A DNA stretch of 64,000 nucleotides from contig NZ_CP083564.1 of the NCBI RefSeq assembly GCF_025143985.1, forward strand, positions 62,001 through 126,000, given 5' to 3'. Positions 36,745 to 45,989 of this stretch are shown here, piece after piece. Below the pieces are notes generated by a model that saw nothing but the letters and a program-made list of their open reading frames with translations, was not told the origin of the DNA and did not search any database. A program made the translations under genes and the position numbers. Origin of the DNA: Sulfitobacter sp. W027 (lineage in GTDB: Bacteria > Pseudomonadota > Alphaproteobacteria > Rhodobacterales > Rhodobacteraceae). Position 1 is the stretch's first letter. Every line of letters begins with the position of its first letter.

Positions 36745-37334
36745 TGTTTCTGCTCGGGCTGACCGGGTCGATTGGCATGGGAAAGTCGACCACGGCAAAG
36801 ATGTTTGCTGAAGAGGGCTGCGCCGTCTGGGATGCCGATGCAGCGGTACACCGGCTCTATGCCGCCGATGGCGCGGCGGTCGCGCCGATGCAGGCGGCGT
36901 TTCCGACGGCGATGGAAGATGGCGCGGTCTCTCGCGCTGCGCTAAAAGAGATCATCGCCGCCGATCCCACCGCCCTGCCCCGGATTGAGGCCATCGTCCA
37001 TCCGCTTGTCGCGCAAGATCGCGCCGCGTTCCTTGCCAGTGCAACCAATGACATCGCCGTGCTCGACATTCCGCTGCTGTTTGAGACTGGCGACGACGGC
37101 GCGATGGACGCGGTGGTCTGCGTAGCGATCCCCGACGCCGTCCAACGCGACCGCGTGCTCGCCCGTGGCACCATGACCGAAGCGCAATTCGACGCCATCC
37201 GCGCCAAGCAGATGCCCGCCAAAGAGAAGTGCGCCCGGTCCGACTATGTGATAGTGACCGACACGCCTGACCATGCCCGCGCGCAGGTGCGGGATGTAGT
37301 CCAAGACATTAGGGAAAAGCTGCGCCATGCGTGA
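36744..37334 (+). CDS. coaE: Dephospho-CoA kinase
   Basis: Last step of CoA synthesis. 196 residues from MFLLGLTGSIGMGKSTTAKM with the P-loop GSIGMGKST at residues 8-16. VWDADAAVHRLY and VLDIPLLFETG are family motifs. The ATG shares a base with the aroE stop; the 3' end overlaps dnaQ by eight bases. Confidence 0.95.
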   Translation: MFLLGLTGSIGMGKSTTAKMFAEEGCAVWDADAAVHRLYAADGAAVAPMQAAFPTAMEDGAVSRAALKEIIAADPTALPRIEAIVHPLVAQDRAAFLASATNDIAVLDIPLLFETGDDGAMDAVVCVAIPDAVQRDRVLARGTMTEAQFDAIRAKQMPAKEKCARSDYVIVTDTPDHARAQVRDVVQDIREKLRHA

Positions 37335-38016
37335 AATCGTGCTCGATACCGAAACCACCGGCTTTGACCCCGAAAGCGGCGACCGTATCGTTGAGATCGG
37401 GGCGGTCGAGCTGATGAACCATATGGCCACGGGCGAGACCTATCATCAATATATCAACCCCGAACGCTCCATGCCCGAGGAGGCCTTTCAGGTGCACGGG
37501 TTGGGGGACGATTTTCTGCGCGATAAGCCCAAGTTCGCACAGATTGGGCGGCAGTTTCTCGACTTTATCGGCACGTCCAAGCTGATTATCCACAACGCCG
37601 CCTTCGACATAAAATTCCTGAATGCTGAGCTTCGCTGGATGGGCTTGCCGCAGATTCCATGGGAGCAAGCACTTGATACGCTCGAAATCGCGCGCAAACG
37701 CTTCCCCGGATCGCCTGCCTCGCTCGACGCGCTCTGCCGTCGCTTTGGGATCGACAATACCTCGCGGACACTGCACGGCGCGTTGCTCGACAGTGAGATT
37801 CTGGCCGAAGTCTATCTCGAATTGATCGGGGGGCGGCAGCCCGACTTTGCGCTGTCATCGGCGCCCGAACGGAAATCCGGTGAGCCTGACACGCGCTGGA
37901 CCCCGAAACCGCGGCCCAATCCCCTGCCCTCGCGTCTGACAGAGGCCGAAGCCGCCGCCCATGCCGAATTTATCGGCAAGCTGGGCGACGACGCGCTGTG
38001 GAAACAGCTTGGCTGA
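37327..38016 (+). CDS. dnaQ: DNA polymerase III epsilon subunit (proofreading exonuclease)
   Basis: 3'-5' exonuclease of the replicative polymerase. 229 residues. Exo I IVLDTETTGFDP (residues 4-15), Exo II IIHNAAFDIKFL, and Exo III with HGALLDSEILAEVY are intact, giving the DEDDh set. The stop codon is only three bases from the converging secB stop; both lie in a small hairpin (38012-38031, loop TTAG) that may help separate the transcripts. Confidence 0.95.
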   Translation: MREIVLDTETTGFDPESGDRIVEIGAVELMNHMATGETYHQYINPERSMPEEAFQVHGLGDDFLRDKPKFAQIGRQFLDFIGTSKLIIHNAAFDIKFLNAELRWMGLPQIPWEQALDTLEIARKRFPGSPASLDALCRRFGIDNTSRTLHGALLDSEILAEVYLELIGGRQPDFALSSAPERKSGEPDTRWTPKPRPNPLPSRLTEAEAAAHAEFIGKLGDDALWKQLG

Positions 38017-38019
38017 CGC

Positions 38020-38502
38020 TTAGGCGTCGGCTTTCGGCGGGTTTTCGGCCTGACGACGGGCAACTTCGTTGCGGTACAGAGACAGGAAGTCGATGTTTTC
38101 GAGGTTCAACGGCGGGAAGCCACCGTCGCGGGTCACGTCGCTGACGATGCGGCGCAGGAACGGGAAGATCATGCGCGGGCATTCGATCAGCAGATAAGGG
38201 TGCATCTGTTCTTCCGGCACGTTTTCGACTTGGAAGATGCCGACATAGTCGATCTCCAGCACGAAAAGCGTCGCGTCGCCGTCTTTCGCCTTGGAAGTGA
38301 TGTTCAGCTTAATCGCGGTCTCATACTGGCTGTCTCCCGCGCGTTTCTTTGCGTCGAGATTAACCTGAACCTGCACATCGGGCTGCACATCCGCCGGTGC
38401 ACCCTTTTGCGCCATGATGTTCTCAAACGACATGTCGCGGATAAACTGGCCCAGCACGCGCATCTGCGGCTGTTTCGGTTGCGCTGTCTCGTTTTCTGCC
38501 AT
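38020..38502 (-). CDS. secB: Protein-export chaperone SecB
   Basis: Holds preproteins for SecA. 160 residues. MRVLGQFIRDMSFEN, VQVQVNLDAKK, LEIDYVGIFQVENVPEE and LLIECPRMIFPFLRRIVSDVTRDGGFPPL are the family blocks in order, followed by a short polar tail. Alone on its transcript. Confidence 0.97.
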   Translation of the reverse strand: MAENETAQPKQPQMRVLGQFIRDMSFENIMAQKGAPADVQPDVQVQVNLDAKKRAGDSQYETAIKLNITSKAKDGDATLFVLEIDYVGIFQVENVPEEQMHPYLLIECPRMIFPFLRRIVSDVTRDGGFPPLNLENIDFLSLYRNEVARRQAENPPKADA

Positions 38503-38567
38503 TTTCTGTGTCCTGTTGTAGTTAATTTTCTAAATCCATCCGGACTTAGCAGGTCGGCAAGGGCCGC

Positions 38568-39068
38568 TCAATCCTTAGTCCAGCCTGAGGGGCCCTTGGT
38601 CTGACGCGGCTGTTCGGGGATCTCATGAAAATCGCCATCAATCACGTCGCCACTCGGGTTACGCCTGCCCTGTGGGCCGGGGCCCGGACCCATGCCGCCG
38701 CCGGGCGTGCCAAAACTTTGAACGTTCACACGGTCCCGTATTGCGCGATAGGCCGCCTGCCGAAAGCGCGGGATCAGGAAAGCAAAGCCAACCGCGTCGG
38801 TGAAAAACCCTGGTGTCAGCAGCAGCGCGCCGGAAAATAGGATCATCGCGCCATGCACCAAAGGTTCCGTCGGGTCGCGCAGGTCATTGAAGGAACTGCG
38901 CAATTGGCCAAGCGCCAGCGCCCCTTGAGAGCGCACCAGCCATGTGCCCAAAATCGCAGTGAACACCACTACGGCCAGTGTCCAGCCAAGGCCGATAGCG
39001 CCACCGACTTGGATGAAAAGCGTGATCTCTATCAGAGGCACGGCGATAAATGCGATCAATAGCCACAT
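38568..39068 (-). CDS. FxsA family membrane protein
   Basis: 166 residues starting MWLLIAFIAVPLIEITLFIQVGG. Two N-terminal membrane segments (residues 2-20 and 25-45) and a third near 75-100, then a cytoplasmic Gly/Pro-rich tail (GTPGGGMGPGPGPQGRR). The PLIE and GTWLVRSQG motifs are typical of FxsA, known for easing F-plasmid exclusion of phage T7 in E. coli; its normal job is unknown. The ATG at 39068 follows AAAGGAC; the frame runs to 39119. It diverges from the Tim44-domain gene. Confidence 0.88.
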   Translation of the reverse strand: MWLLIAFIAVPLIEITLFIQVGGAIGLGWTLAVVVFTAILGTWLVRSQGALALGQLRSSFNDLRDPTEPLVHGAMILFSGALLLTPGFFTDAVGFAFLIPRFRQAAYRAIRDRVNVQSFGTPGGGMGPGPGPQGRRNPSGDVIDGDFHEIPEQPRQTKGPSGWTKD

Positions 39069-39172
39069 GTGGCGGGGTCCTTTCGCTGGGGGCAGAGTGG
39101 ACTTGCCCCGGTCGAACACCTACATAAGAGCTTAACTCGCATGTTTCCATGCCACCCCTGAATGAGGTTTCG

Positions 39173-39832
39173 ATGAATTCTCCCCTGATACAGCTTCTGG
39201 TGCTTGCCGGTATCGCCGTATTCCTGATCCTGCGCCTGAAAAACGTGCTCGGCACGCGCGAAGGTTTTGAGAAGCCCCCCGTAAGCGATCAAACGCCAAG
39301 CGCCCGCAGTGGCCCCGCGTTTGAGGTGATCGAAGGTGGACCGGATCTCGATATTACCGACCATGTCCCCGAAGACAGCCCCTCCGGCAAAGCGCTTGCC
39401 GAAATGAAACGTGTTGAGCCTTCTTTTGGCGTCAGCGATTTCTTGCAAGGGGCGCGTGGCGCCTATGAGATGATCGTCATGGGCTATGAGCGTGGCGATC
39501 TTGCGGAAATTCAGCCTTTCTTGGCCGATGATGTCTATGAAAGCTTTGTTGACGGTGTCGCCGCCCGCGAAGATCAAGGCCTGACGATTGAGGCCAATTT
39601 CATTGGTGTGCGTGAACTGGAACTGATCGATGCCAAGATGGACGAAGCCACGAGAGAGGCGGAACTTACCATCCGCTTTGTAGGCGAATTGACCTCGGCG
39701 GTGCGCAACCGTGAAGGGGAGATCGTCGAAGGCAGCCTCAATGAAATCAAACGCCAAAAAGATACATGGGTCTTCGCCCGTGTCATGGGCTCGGATGATC
39801 CGAATTGGCTGCTGGTTTCTACAGACGGGTAG
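39173..39832 (+). CDS. Tim44/TimA domain protein
   Basis: 219 residues. One N-terminal membrane segment (PLIQLLVLAGIAVFLILRL, residues 3-21) and a linker, then a Tim44-like domain from about residue 85: FLQGARGAYEMIVMGYERGDLAEIQPFLADDVYESF and the C-terminal DTWVFARVMGSDDPNWLLV. Bacterial relatives (TimA) resemble the mitochondrial import motor factor; their role is unsettled. Start at ATG 39173 rather than 39149 because the membrane segment then begins at residue 3. Its 3' end overlaps mltA by 28 bases. Confidence 0.9.
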   Translation: MNSPLIQLLVLAGIAVFLILRLKNVLGTREGFEKPPVSDQTPSARSGPAFEVIEGGPDLDITDHVPEDSPSGKALAEMKRVEPSFGVSDFLQGARGAYEMIVMGYERGDLAEIQPFLADDVYESFVDGVAAREDQGLTIEANFIGVRELELIDAKMDEATREAELTIRFVGELTSAVRNREGEIVEGSLNEIKRQKDTWVFARVMGSDDPNWLLVSTDG

Positions 39833-40866
39833 CGCGTGCCCTCGGCGCACTTGCGCTGTTGGGCGGTGTGTCGGTGAACACGCCGGCCTTAGCAGAAGTG
39901 CATTATACGGTGATGGATTTCGACCAGCTTGACGGCTGGGCCGAAGATGACCACGCCGCCGCTTTTGAGGTTTTCACCAGCACCTGCGGCGACATGAAAG
40001 ACATCGACTGGCGCGCCCTGTGCAAACTAGCCAAAGACGGCCCCGACCCGCGCCAGTTTTTCGAGCTGTTCTTTCGCCCGGTGCTGATGGAAGACGGCCA
40101 AGACGGGCTGTTCACCGGATATTTCGAGCCTGAGTTGGACGGTGACCTCTACCCCTCGGCCAGGTTCCAATACCCGATCTATGCCATGCCCCCTGAGGCG
40201 GAGGAGATCCGGCCCTGGCTCACGCGGCGCGAGATTTTGGACGGCGACGTGATGCGCGACCGGGGGCTTGAGATTGCTTGGGTCGATGATCCGGTCGAAC
40301 TGTTCTTCCTGCAAATTCAAGGCTCTGGCCGCATTCGCCTTCCCGATGGCAGCTACCTGCGCGTGGGTTACCGTGGGGCCAATGGCCATGATTACCGCTC
40401 TATCGGGGTCGAATTGGTGCGGCGCGGAGTGTACGAGGCGCATCAAGTGAGCGCCGATGTCATCAAGAATTGGGTGCGTCAAAACCCTGAAGATGGCCGC
40501 GAACTGCTTTACCACAATCCCTCTTACGTCTTTTTCCGGGAAGTCAGTCGCGTGCCTGCCGACAAAGGGCCGCTCGGGGCGATGAACCGTTCTATCACCA
40601 CACTGCGCAGCATTGCGGTGGACCCGTCCCATGTGCCGCTCGGTGCGCCAGTTTGGATCGAGAAAGACGGCAAGAAACCCATGCGGCGCTTGATGGTGGC
40701 TCAGGATACCGGCTCGGCCATCAAGGGGGCGCAGCGGGCTGATGTTTTCTTTGGCACCGGAGACAAGGCAGGCCGTGCAGCGGGCCGCCTGCGAGATCCG
40801 GGGCGGATGATGGTTCTGATGCCGATCCAGCGCGCCTATGCTTTTCTACCGGAGAGCGCGATATGA
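39805..40866 (+). CDS. mltA: Membrane-bound lytic murein transglycosylase A
   Basis: Cleaves peptidoglycan glycan strands to 1,6-anhydromuropeptides. 353 residues. A signal-like N-terminus (ALGALALLGGVSVNTPALA) needs the TTG start at 39805, inside the Tim44 gene; no ATG is available. FTGYFEPELDG, FFLQIQGSGRIRLPDGS and the 3D-domain MVAQDTGSAIKGAQRADVFFG, with catalytic Asp in the last block, identify the family. It has no lipobox, so it may be soluble periplasmic. ATGA overlap with the Smr gene. Confidence 0.93.
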   Translation: MAAGFYRRVARALGALALLGGVSVNTPALAEVHYTVMDFDQLDGWAEDDHAAAFEVFTSTCGDMKDIDWRALCKLAKDGPDPRQFFELFFRPVLMEDGQDGLFTGYFEPELDGDLYPSARFQYPIYAMPPEAEEIRPWLTRREILDGDVMRDRGLEIAWVDDPVELFFLQIQGSGRIRLPDGSYLRVGYRGANGHDYRSIGVELVRRGVYEAHQVSADVIKNWVRQNPEDGRELLYHNPSYVFFREVSRVPADKGPLGAMNRSITTLRSIAVDPSHVPLGAPVWIEKDGKKPMRRLMVAQDTGSAIKGAQRADVFFGTGDKAGRAAGRLRDPGRMMVLMPIQRAYAFLPESAI

Positions 40867-41447
40867 AACGTCGGCGCTTAAACGAAGACGACCTCGCGCT
40901 TTGGCGACGGGTGACGGAACGGACCGATAAGCTTGAGCCGAGCAAGCTTTTTACGCCCGAGATCGACGCGCCTGCCCCTGCCCCACCCCAGATCAGACGG
41001 GCGAAGATCGCGCTGCAAGACAACAAGCCCCACCCGAATATGAAGAAGCGCAGCAATGATCTGCGCCCGACATTGTCAGAGCAGATGAAGACCGCTCCGG
41101 TACAGATGGATCACAAGGCATTTGGCAAGCTTAAACGGGGCAAGCTGCGCCCCGAAGGCCGGATTGATCTTCACGGCATGACGCTCGACCGCGCGCATCC
41201 GGCGCTGAATGGCTTCATCATGGACGCCCATGCGCGGGGTAAGCGGCTGGTCCTGGTCATCACCGGCAAGGGCAAGCGCCGTGACGAAGGCGGGCCGATC
41301 CCGGTGCGCGACGGCGTGCTGCGCCATCAGGTGCCGCAATGGCTGTCGATGCCACCGCTCAGCAGCCTTGTGCTTCAGATTGCGCAAGCTCATGTCAGCC
41401 ACGGCGGCGGCGGTGCCTATTACGTCTATCTCCGGCGCAACCGTTAG
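40863..41447 (+). CDS. Smr (small MutS-related) domain protein
   Basis: 194 residues. The first 90 are charged and probably disordered; the Smr domain is at about 95-190 with RIDLHGMTLDRAHPAL, LVLVITGKGKRRDEGG, VRDGVLRHQVPQWL and the HGGGGAYYVYLRR end. Smr domains are nucleases acting on DNA or RNA; the role of the free-standing form is not well known. Coupled to mltA by ATGA. The stop overlaps that of the converging MFS gene by four bases. Confidence 0.9.
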   Translation: MKRRRLNEDDLALWRRVTERTDKLEPSKLFTPEIDAPAPAPPQIRRAKIALQDNKPHPNMKKRSNDLRPTLSEQMKTAPVQMDHKAFGKLKRGKLRPEGRIDLHGMTLDRAHPALNGFIMDAHARGKRLVLVITGKGKRRDEGGPIPVRDGVLRHQVPQWLSMPPLSSLVLQIAQAHVSHGGGGAYYVYLRRNR

Positions 41448-42661
41448 GCGCGCAGCAGGGGTTTGTAGCGTCTGATCGCCCATGCGGCCAAACCAGCCGC
41501 CACCAGATAGTAAACTGCGATCGGCAACATCTGCTCCGGGAAATCGACGCCCAAGTCGATGAACAGACCCGTCACCCCCGGCCCGATGGCCGAGCCAAAG
41601 ACCATCAGCGCCGCGGCGACTGCTTTAATCGACCCCACATGGCGGGTGCCGAAATACTCGGCCCAAAAGGCCGCCGGGGCGGTGGATTGCATGCCCTGCC
41701 CCATGCCGAAAATCACCAAACCGATCCCCGCCATCCACAGCGTATCGGCATAGGCCAGCACCACGAATGACAGGGCAAAGGGCAGCATCATCACAGGCAC
41801 CACGCGGCTGACGCCGAAGCGGTCAATCGCCCAGCCCGACAGGAAGGTCGAGGCCACCGCCGAGAGGGTGTAGACCGGCATCAAGGCCACGAATTCGACC
41901 AAGGCCCAGCCCTTCACTTGGGTCAGATGCACCTGCTGGAAAAACAGCGCGGTGCCCCATGCAGCGGGGCCGATAGCCAGCGGGATGATCATCCAGAACA
42001 AGCCCGAGCGGAACATCTCTGCTCGCGTCCAATGCCGTCCTTTCATGCCCGCACGTTGCGCCTGATCCGCCATGCTTTGCGGGGTGCGCTCTTGCCGCAG
42101 CAGCATCAGGATCACCGGGATCGTCAGCAGCACCAGCACAGCGGCCAGCACCCAAAGGCTGCGCCAATGAAAGCTGGCGAACAGGGCCACGAACATCACC
42201 GGCAAGAACGCCTGACCAGCGGCGAACCCCATCGACGACAGCGAGAGCGCCTTGCCGCGCGATGCTTCAAACCAGCGGACCATGGCGACCTGACCAAGCT
42301 GAGACATCATGCCCTGCCCGGTTAGCCGCAATGCGTAGATAACAAAGATTAGCGCGATCCAATTCGGCACCGCGGCCATCGCCAGGCAGGCTCCGGCGAG
42401 CGCCACCATCACGCCAAAAGCCAGCACACGCACACGAAAGCGATCCGTCAGCACCCCGGCCCAGACCATGGTGATCGCCGAGAGCGCCGTGCCGACGGTA
42501 TAGATGCCGCCCCATTGCCCATCGCTCAGGCCAAAGTCGCCTTTTATCGCCCCAGCGAAGAGCGAGATAAAGTAGGTTTGCCCATAGGACGAGGTGAAGG
42601 TCAGCAGGAAACCGGCCAGCAGAAACAACCAATTGCGCTGCAAAAAGCGAAGATACTCCAT
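41444..42661 (-). CDS. MFS transporter, 12 predicted membrane segments
   Basis: 405 residues. The loop 2-3 motif is present as GVLTDRFRVRVLAFG (about residues 64-78), and alternating hydrophobic stretches fill the sequence. The overall look is of the OFA/monocarboxylate-like branch, for example WFEASRGKALSLSSMGFAAGQAF. The substrate cannot be inferred; the neighbours (Smr, hslU) give no clue. Confidence 0.85.
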   Translation of the reverse strand: MEYLRFLQRNWLFLLAGFLLTFTSSYGQTYFISLFAGAIKGDFGLSDGQWGGIYTVGTALSAITMVWAGVLTDRFRVRVLAFGVMVALAGACLAMAAVPNWIALIFVIYALRLTGQGMMSQLGQVAMVRWFEASRGKALSLSSMGFAAGQAFLPVMFVALFASFHWRSLWVLAAVLVLLTIPVILMLLRQERTPQSMADQAQRAGMKGRHWTRAEMFRSGLFWMIIPLAIGPAAWGTALFFQQVHLTQVKGWALVEFVALMPVYTLSAVASTFLSGWAIDRFGVSRVVPVMMLPFALSFVVLAYADTLWMAGIGLVIFGMGQGMQSTAPAAFWAEYFGTRHVGSIKAVAAALMVFGSAIGPGVTGLFIDLGVDFPEQMLPIAVYYLVAAGLAAWAIRRYKPLLRA

Positions 42662-42699
42662 GCCCCTTTCATCGCCGGGGCATGGAGGAAAGAAAAGCC

Positions 42700-44007
42700 C
42701 TAAAGAACGTAGCGGCTTAGATCGGTCGAACGGGTCAATTCGCCCAAGTTCTTCTCGACAAAGTCAGCATCGACGGTGATCTCTCGGCCCGACCAATCGG
42801 GCGCGTCGAAAGAGACCTCCTCGAACACCCGCTCCATCACGGTATAGAGCCGCCGCGCGCCGATATTCTCGACCGAAGTGTTCACATCCGCCGCGATCTT
42901 GGCCAGCGCCGCGATGCCTTCTTCGGTAAAGGACACGGTCAGGTCTTCTGTCCCCATCAGCGCAGTATACTGACGGGTCAGCGCATTGTCGGTTTCGGTC
43001 AGGATGCGGACGAAATCCTCTTCCGTCAGCGCCCGCAGTTCCACGCGGATCGGCAGACGACCCTGAAGTTCGGGCAGCAGATCCGACGGTTTGGCAATGT
43101 GGAAGGCGCCGGAGGCAATAAAGAGGATATGGTCGGTTTTCACCGGGCCATATTTCGTGGAAACGATGGTTCCTTCGATCAACGGAAGCAGGTCACGTTG
43201 CACACCTTCACGTGAAACATCTCCGCCCCGCGCATCCGATCGGGCGCAGACCTTGTCGATCTCATCAAGGAAAACGATGCCGTTCTGTTCCACCGCTTCA
43301 ATCGCGGCGCGGTTTACAGCCTCATCGTCGAGGAGTTTGTCGGCCTCTTCGCCCACCAGCACCTCATAGCTGTCGGCAACGGCCAAACGTTTCTTTGTGG
43401 TACGTCCGCCCATGGCTTTGCCAAAAAGATCACCGAGATTCATCATCCCCGCGCCACCGCCCGGCTGGCCGGGAATGTCCATCATCGGGAAGGGGCTGGA
43501 GGTGTCAGCGACCTCAAGCTCAATCATTGTGTCGTCAAGCTCACCGCTGCGCAGTTTCTTGCGAAACATCTCACGCGTACCGTCACGTGCGTCGGTGCCG
43601 GCAATGGCGTCGATCACACGCTCTTCGGCGGCTTTTTCGGCCTTGGTTTTCACATCTTCGCGCATGAAATCGCGGGTCATGGCAATAGAGCTATCCAGCA
43701 GATCGCGGATGATTTGCTCAACATCCCGCCCGACATAGCCGACTTCGGTGAACTTTGTCGCTTCTATCTTGATAAAGGGCGCGCGGGCGAGTTTCGCCAA
43801 GCGGCGGCTGATCTCGGTTTTACCGACACCCGTGGGGCCGATCATCAGGATGTTTTTGGGGTAGACTTCGTCACGCAGATCATCGGCAAGTTGCTTGCGC
43901 CGCCAACGGTTGCGCAGGGCCACGGCCACGGCGCGTTTGGCGTCGTTCTGGCCGATGATGTAGCGGTCCAGTTCGGATACGATCTCGCGGGGGGTCAGGT
44001 CAGTCAT
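42700..44007 (-). CDS. hslU: HslU ATPase, unfoldase of the HslUV protease
   Basis: 435 residues. [20 protein letters not shown] at the N-terminus, Walker [18 protein letters not shown] near residues 56-72, an intermediate domain (about 110-240), Walker [15 protein letters not shown], and the C-terminal tail ending SRYVL, whose last residues dock into HslV. Overlaps hslV by ATGA. The stretch 43204-43219 holds a half-preserved parS (see rejected list). Confidence 0.97.
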   Translation of the reverse strand: MTDLTPREIVSELDRYIIGQNDAKRAVAVALRNRWRRKQLADDLRDEVYPKNILMIGPTGVGKTEISRRLAKLARAPFIKIEATKFTEVGYVGRDVEQIIRDLLDSSIAMTRDFMREDVKTKAEKAAEERVIDAIAGTDARDGTREMFRKKLRSGELDDTMIELEVADTSSPFPMMDIPGQPGGGAGMMNLGDLFGKAMGGRTTKKRLAVADSYEVLVGEEADKLLDDEAVNRAAIEAVEQNGIVFLDEIDKVCARSDARGGDVSREGVQRDLLPLIEGTIVSTKYGPVKTDHILFIASGAFHIAKPSDLLPELQGRLPIRVELRALTEEDFVRILTETDNALTRQYTALMGTEDLTVSFTEEGIAALAKIAADVNTSVENIGARRLYTVMERVFEEVSFDAPDWSGREITVDADFVEKNLGELTRSTDLSRYVL

Positions 44008-44564
44008 GCGGTGATTTTCTCCACGGTCAGGTTGCCGTTGGTATAGACGCAGATGTCGGCGGCAATCGCCATGGCATCACGGGCGATGGTTTCGGCGTCG
44101 CGGTCGCTTTCCATCATGCCACGGGCCGCAGCGAGGGCGTAGTTCCCGCCCGACCCAATCGCGGCGACTTCGTGCTCCGGCTCCAGCACATCGCCCGCAC
44201 CGGTGATGACCAGCAGATCTTTGCCATCGGTCACAATCAACATCGCTTCAAGCTTTTGCAGGTATTTGTCGGTGCGCCAATCCTTGGCCAGCTCGACGCT
44301 CGCACGGGCCAGTTGACCCGGTGTCGCTTCCAGCTTGGCCTCCAGCCGCTCCAGCAGTGTAAACGCATCAGCAGTAGAGCCCGCAAACCCCGCCACTACG
44401 TCATAGCCGCCGGGGCTGAGCCTGCGCACTTTGCGCGCGGTGCCTTTGATCACGGTCTGGCCAAGGCTGACCTGTCCGTCACCGGCAATCACCACTTCGC
44501 CGCCTTTTTTGACGCCAATGATCGTGGTCCCGTGCCATCCGGGAAAATCGTCTTTCTGTGCCAT
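44004..44564 (-). CDS. hslV: HslV peptidase
   Basis: Proteolytic core of HslUV. 186 residues. The catalytic threonine of the mature form is in [20 protein letters not shown], so residues 1-12 ([12 protein letters not shown]) act as a propeptide; in E. coli only Met is removed. [16 protein letters not shown] and [14 protein letters not shown] are family motifs. The frame runs to 44690 but the ATG at 44564, behind GGAGG, is right. Upstream, on the minus strand, CTTG (44617-44614) and CCATATAG (44594-44587) could be a heat-shock sigma factor promoter; spacing 19, uncertain. Confidence 0.96.
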   Translation of the reverse strand: MAQKDDFPGWHGTTIIGVKKGGEVVIAGDGQVSLGQTVIKGTARKVRRLSPGGYDVVAGFAGSTADAFTLLERLEAKLEATPGQLARASVELAKDWRTDKYLQKLEAMLIVTDGKDLLVITGAGDVLEPEHEVAAIGSGGNYALAAARGMMESDRDAETIARDAMAIAADICVYTNGNLTVEKITA

Positions 44565-44664
44565 GGGGCCTCCTGTCGCTTGGCGTCTATATGGCCCCCG
44601 TGGCAAGGCAGGACAAGGGCAGCGCCGCTTGTGAGCGGATGGGCTGCGGGCTAACCTCTGCGCT

Positions 44665-45567
44665 ATGCAGGATCGCGCCCACGTTGACATCTATCTGGAA
44701 CCCCCACTGCGGGAGAGCGCAGAAGCTGGTGCACATAACTTCATTGGTAAAGTGGCGCATGTACTGGAGAATGCCCAACTTAGGGTCACATACCGCAATA
44801 TTGACGACCCTTTAGGTGACCCAAATGGCCTATCACTGACCCATATGGCCCCTGCCCCAACCGCGCACGGTTTGGTGTTTCGCCGCTGCTATTACTACCC
44901 GTTCTGGCAGATTGAAGCGCGACAAGAGCGTTGGCTTTACGATGTGGCTCAATCCAAGTTTGATCCGGCGAATATTGACCCCGAGGCAGCAAGTCGGTTT
45001 TACAAATTCTGGCAAAACCGCCTGTTTGGCGAAGCTCCACAACAAGCTCGCCGGGATGGACCGATCTATGTGCCGCTACAGGGCCGCCTGTTACAGCGGC
45101 GGTCGTTCCAATCGTGCAGCCCCTTAGCGATGTTAGAGCATACGCTAGTGCACTGCCCGGGCGCTGTTGTGGCGGCCTTGCACCCAAAAGAGGCCTATAG
45201 TTCAAAGGAGTTATCGGCGCTGGAAAACCTTGCAGCGCGGCACCCGCGTTTAACCCTTACATTGGGTAATATGGAGCGGCATTTGCGGGGGTGCGCATTT
45301 GTCGTGACCCAGAATTCAGCCGCCGCATTTTCAGGGTATTTCTTTGGTAAACCGGCCCTGTTCTTTGGAAAAATCGACTTCCATCATATTGGTGTCAGGG
45401 CAGATCTGGCAGATCTCAGCTACAGCTTTGCCGCTGCTCAAGAGGCTACGCCGGATTTCGCGGCCTATCTATGGTGGTTTTGGCAAGAGAACTGCATCAA
45501 CGCGGGCCGCTCAGAGGCCAATGGGAAAATCGCCGCCCGGTTCCGACGCTTCGGATGGCCGGTCTGA
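44665..45567 (+). CDS. Unrecognised protein, capsule-type glycosyltransferase-like
   Basis: 300 residues with no signal peptide. I recognise no named family with certainty. The C-terminal half resembles the second Rossmann domain of KpsC/KpsS-like Kdo transferases: a [15 protein letters not shown] strand with His (about 165-179), then [31 protein letters not shown] (about 211-241), where the x-N-S-x-x-x-x-x-x-x-x-x-G-K-P pattern is typical. The N-terminal half has many aromatic residues ([18 protein letters not shown]). It starts divergently to hslV, is followed by its own terminator, and is less G+C-rich than its neighbours. No other capsule gene is near. Confidence 0.6.
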   Translation: MQDRAHVDIYLEPPLRESAEAGAHNFIGKVAHVLENAQLRVTYRNIDDPLGDPNGLSLTHMAPAPTAHGLVFRRCYYYPFWQIEARQERWLYDVAQSKFDPANIDPEAASRFYKFWQNRLFGEAPQQARRDGPIYVPLQGRLLQRRSFQSCSPLAMLEHTLVHCPGAVVAALHPKEAYSSKELSALENLAARHPRLTLTLGNMERHLRGCAFVVTQNSAAAFSGYFFGKPALFFGKIDFHHIGVRADLADLSYSFAAAQEATPDFAAYLWWFWQENCINAGRSEANGKIAARFRRFGWPV

Positions 45568-45574
45568 CCCAATG

Positions 45575-45604
45575 AAAAGGGCGCCCCGAAAGGCGCCCGT
45601 TTTC
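45575..45604. terminator. Terminator between the glycosyltransferase-like gene and trxA
   Basis: AAAAGGGCGCC, six-base loop, GGCGCCCGTTTT. A/T flanks on both sides let it act in both directions for the convergent pair. Confidence 0.75.
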
Positions 45605-45632
45605 GTAACTGTAATTCAGCAAAATACTGAAA

Positions 45633-45953
45633 TTAGATCGATTCTTCGATCCAGCTTTGCAGAGCGGCCTTTGGGCGCGCGCCAGCAAGGTTCGATACGA
45701 CCTGCCCGTCTTTAAAGATGAACAGCGCCGGAATACCACGCACGCCGACCTGAGCGGGCGAGTTCGGGTTTTCGTCGACGTTGACTTTGACGATCTTCAC
45801 GCGACCGTTCAATTCATCCGACAGCTCTTCGAGCGAAGGGCCAATCTGTTTGCACGGGCCGCACCATTCGGCCCAGAAATCGACCAGAACCGGAATGTCC
45901 GAATTTTTGACTTCGGCGTCGAAAGTGTCGTCGGTGACTGCGACGGTTGCCAT
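45633..45953 (-). CDS. trxA: Thioredoxin
   Basis: 106 residues, cytoplasmic. The redox motif [12 protein letters not shown] is at residues 27-38, cis-Pro in [14 protein letters not shown] at about 72-85. It lies 36 bases after addA, and the order addB-addA-trxA is frequent in alphaproteobacteria, so it may be read from the operon as well as its own promoter. Confidence 0.97.
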   Translation of the reverse strand: MATVAVTDDTFDAEVKNSDIPVLVDFWAEWCGPCKQIGPSLEELSDELNGRVKIVKVNVDENPNSPAQVGVRGIPALFIFKDGQVVSNLAGARPKAALQSWIEESI

Positions 45954-45989
45954 GATGCTCTCCTGACAGGAATGGGTTAAGGCCTGAAC

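Noticed and set aside
43204-43219. parS-like sequence in hslU (TTCACGTGAAACA with the left three bases different).
   Set aside because: Thirteen of 16 bases match, with one arm of the palindrome broken, and it lies 8 kb from the origin. It may be a weak or decayed site but cannot be called from sequence.
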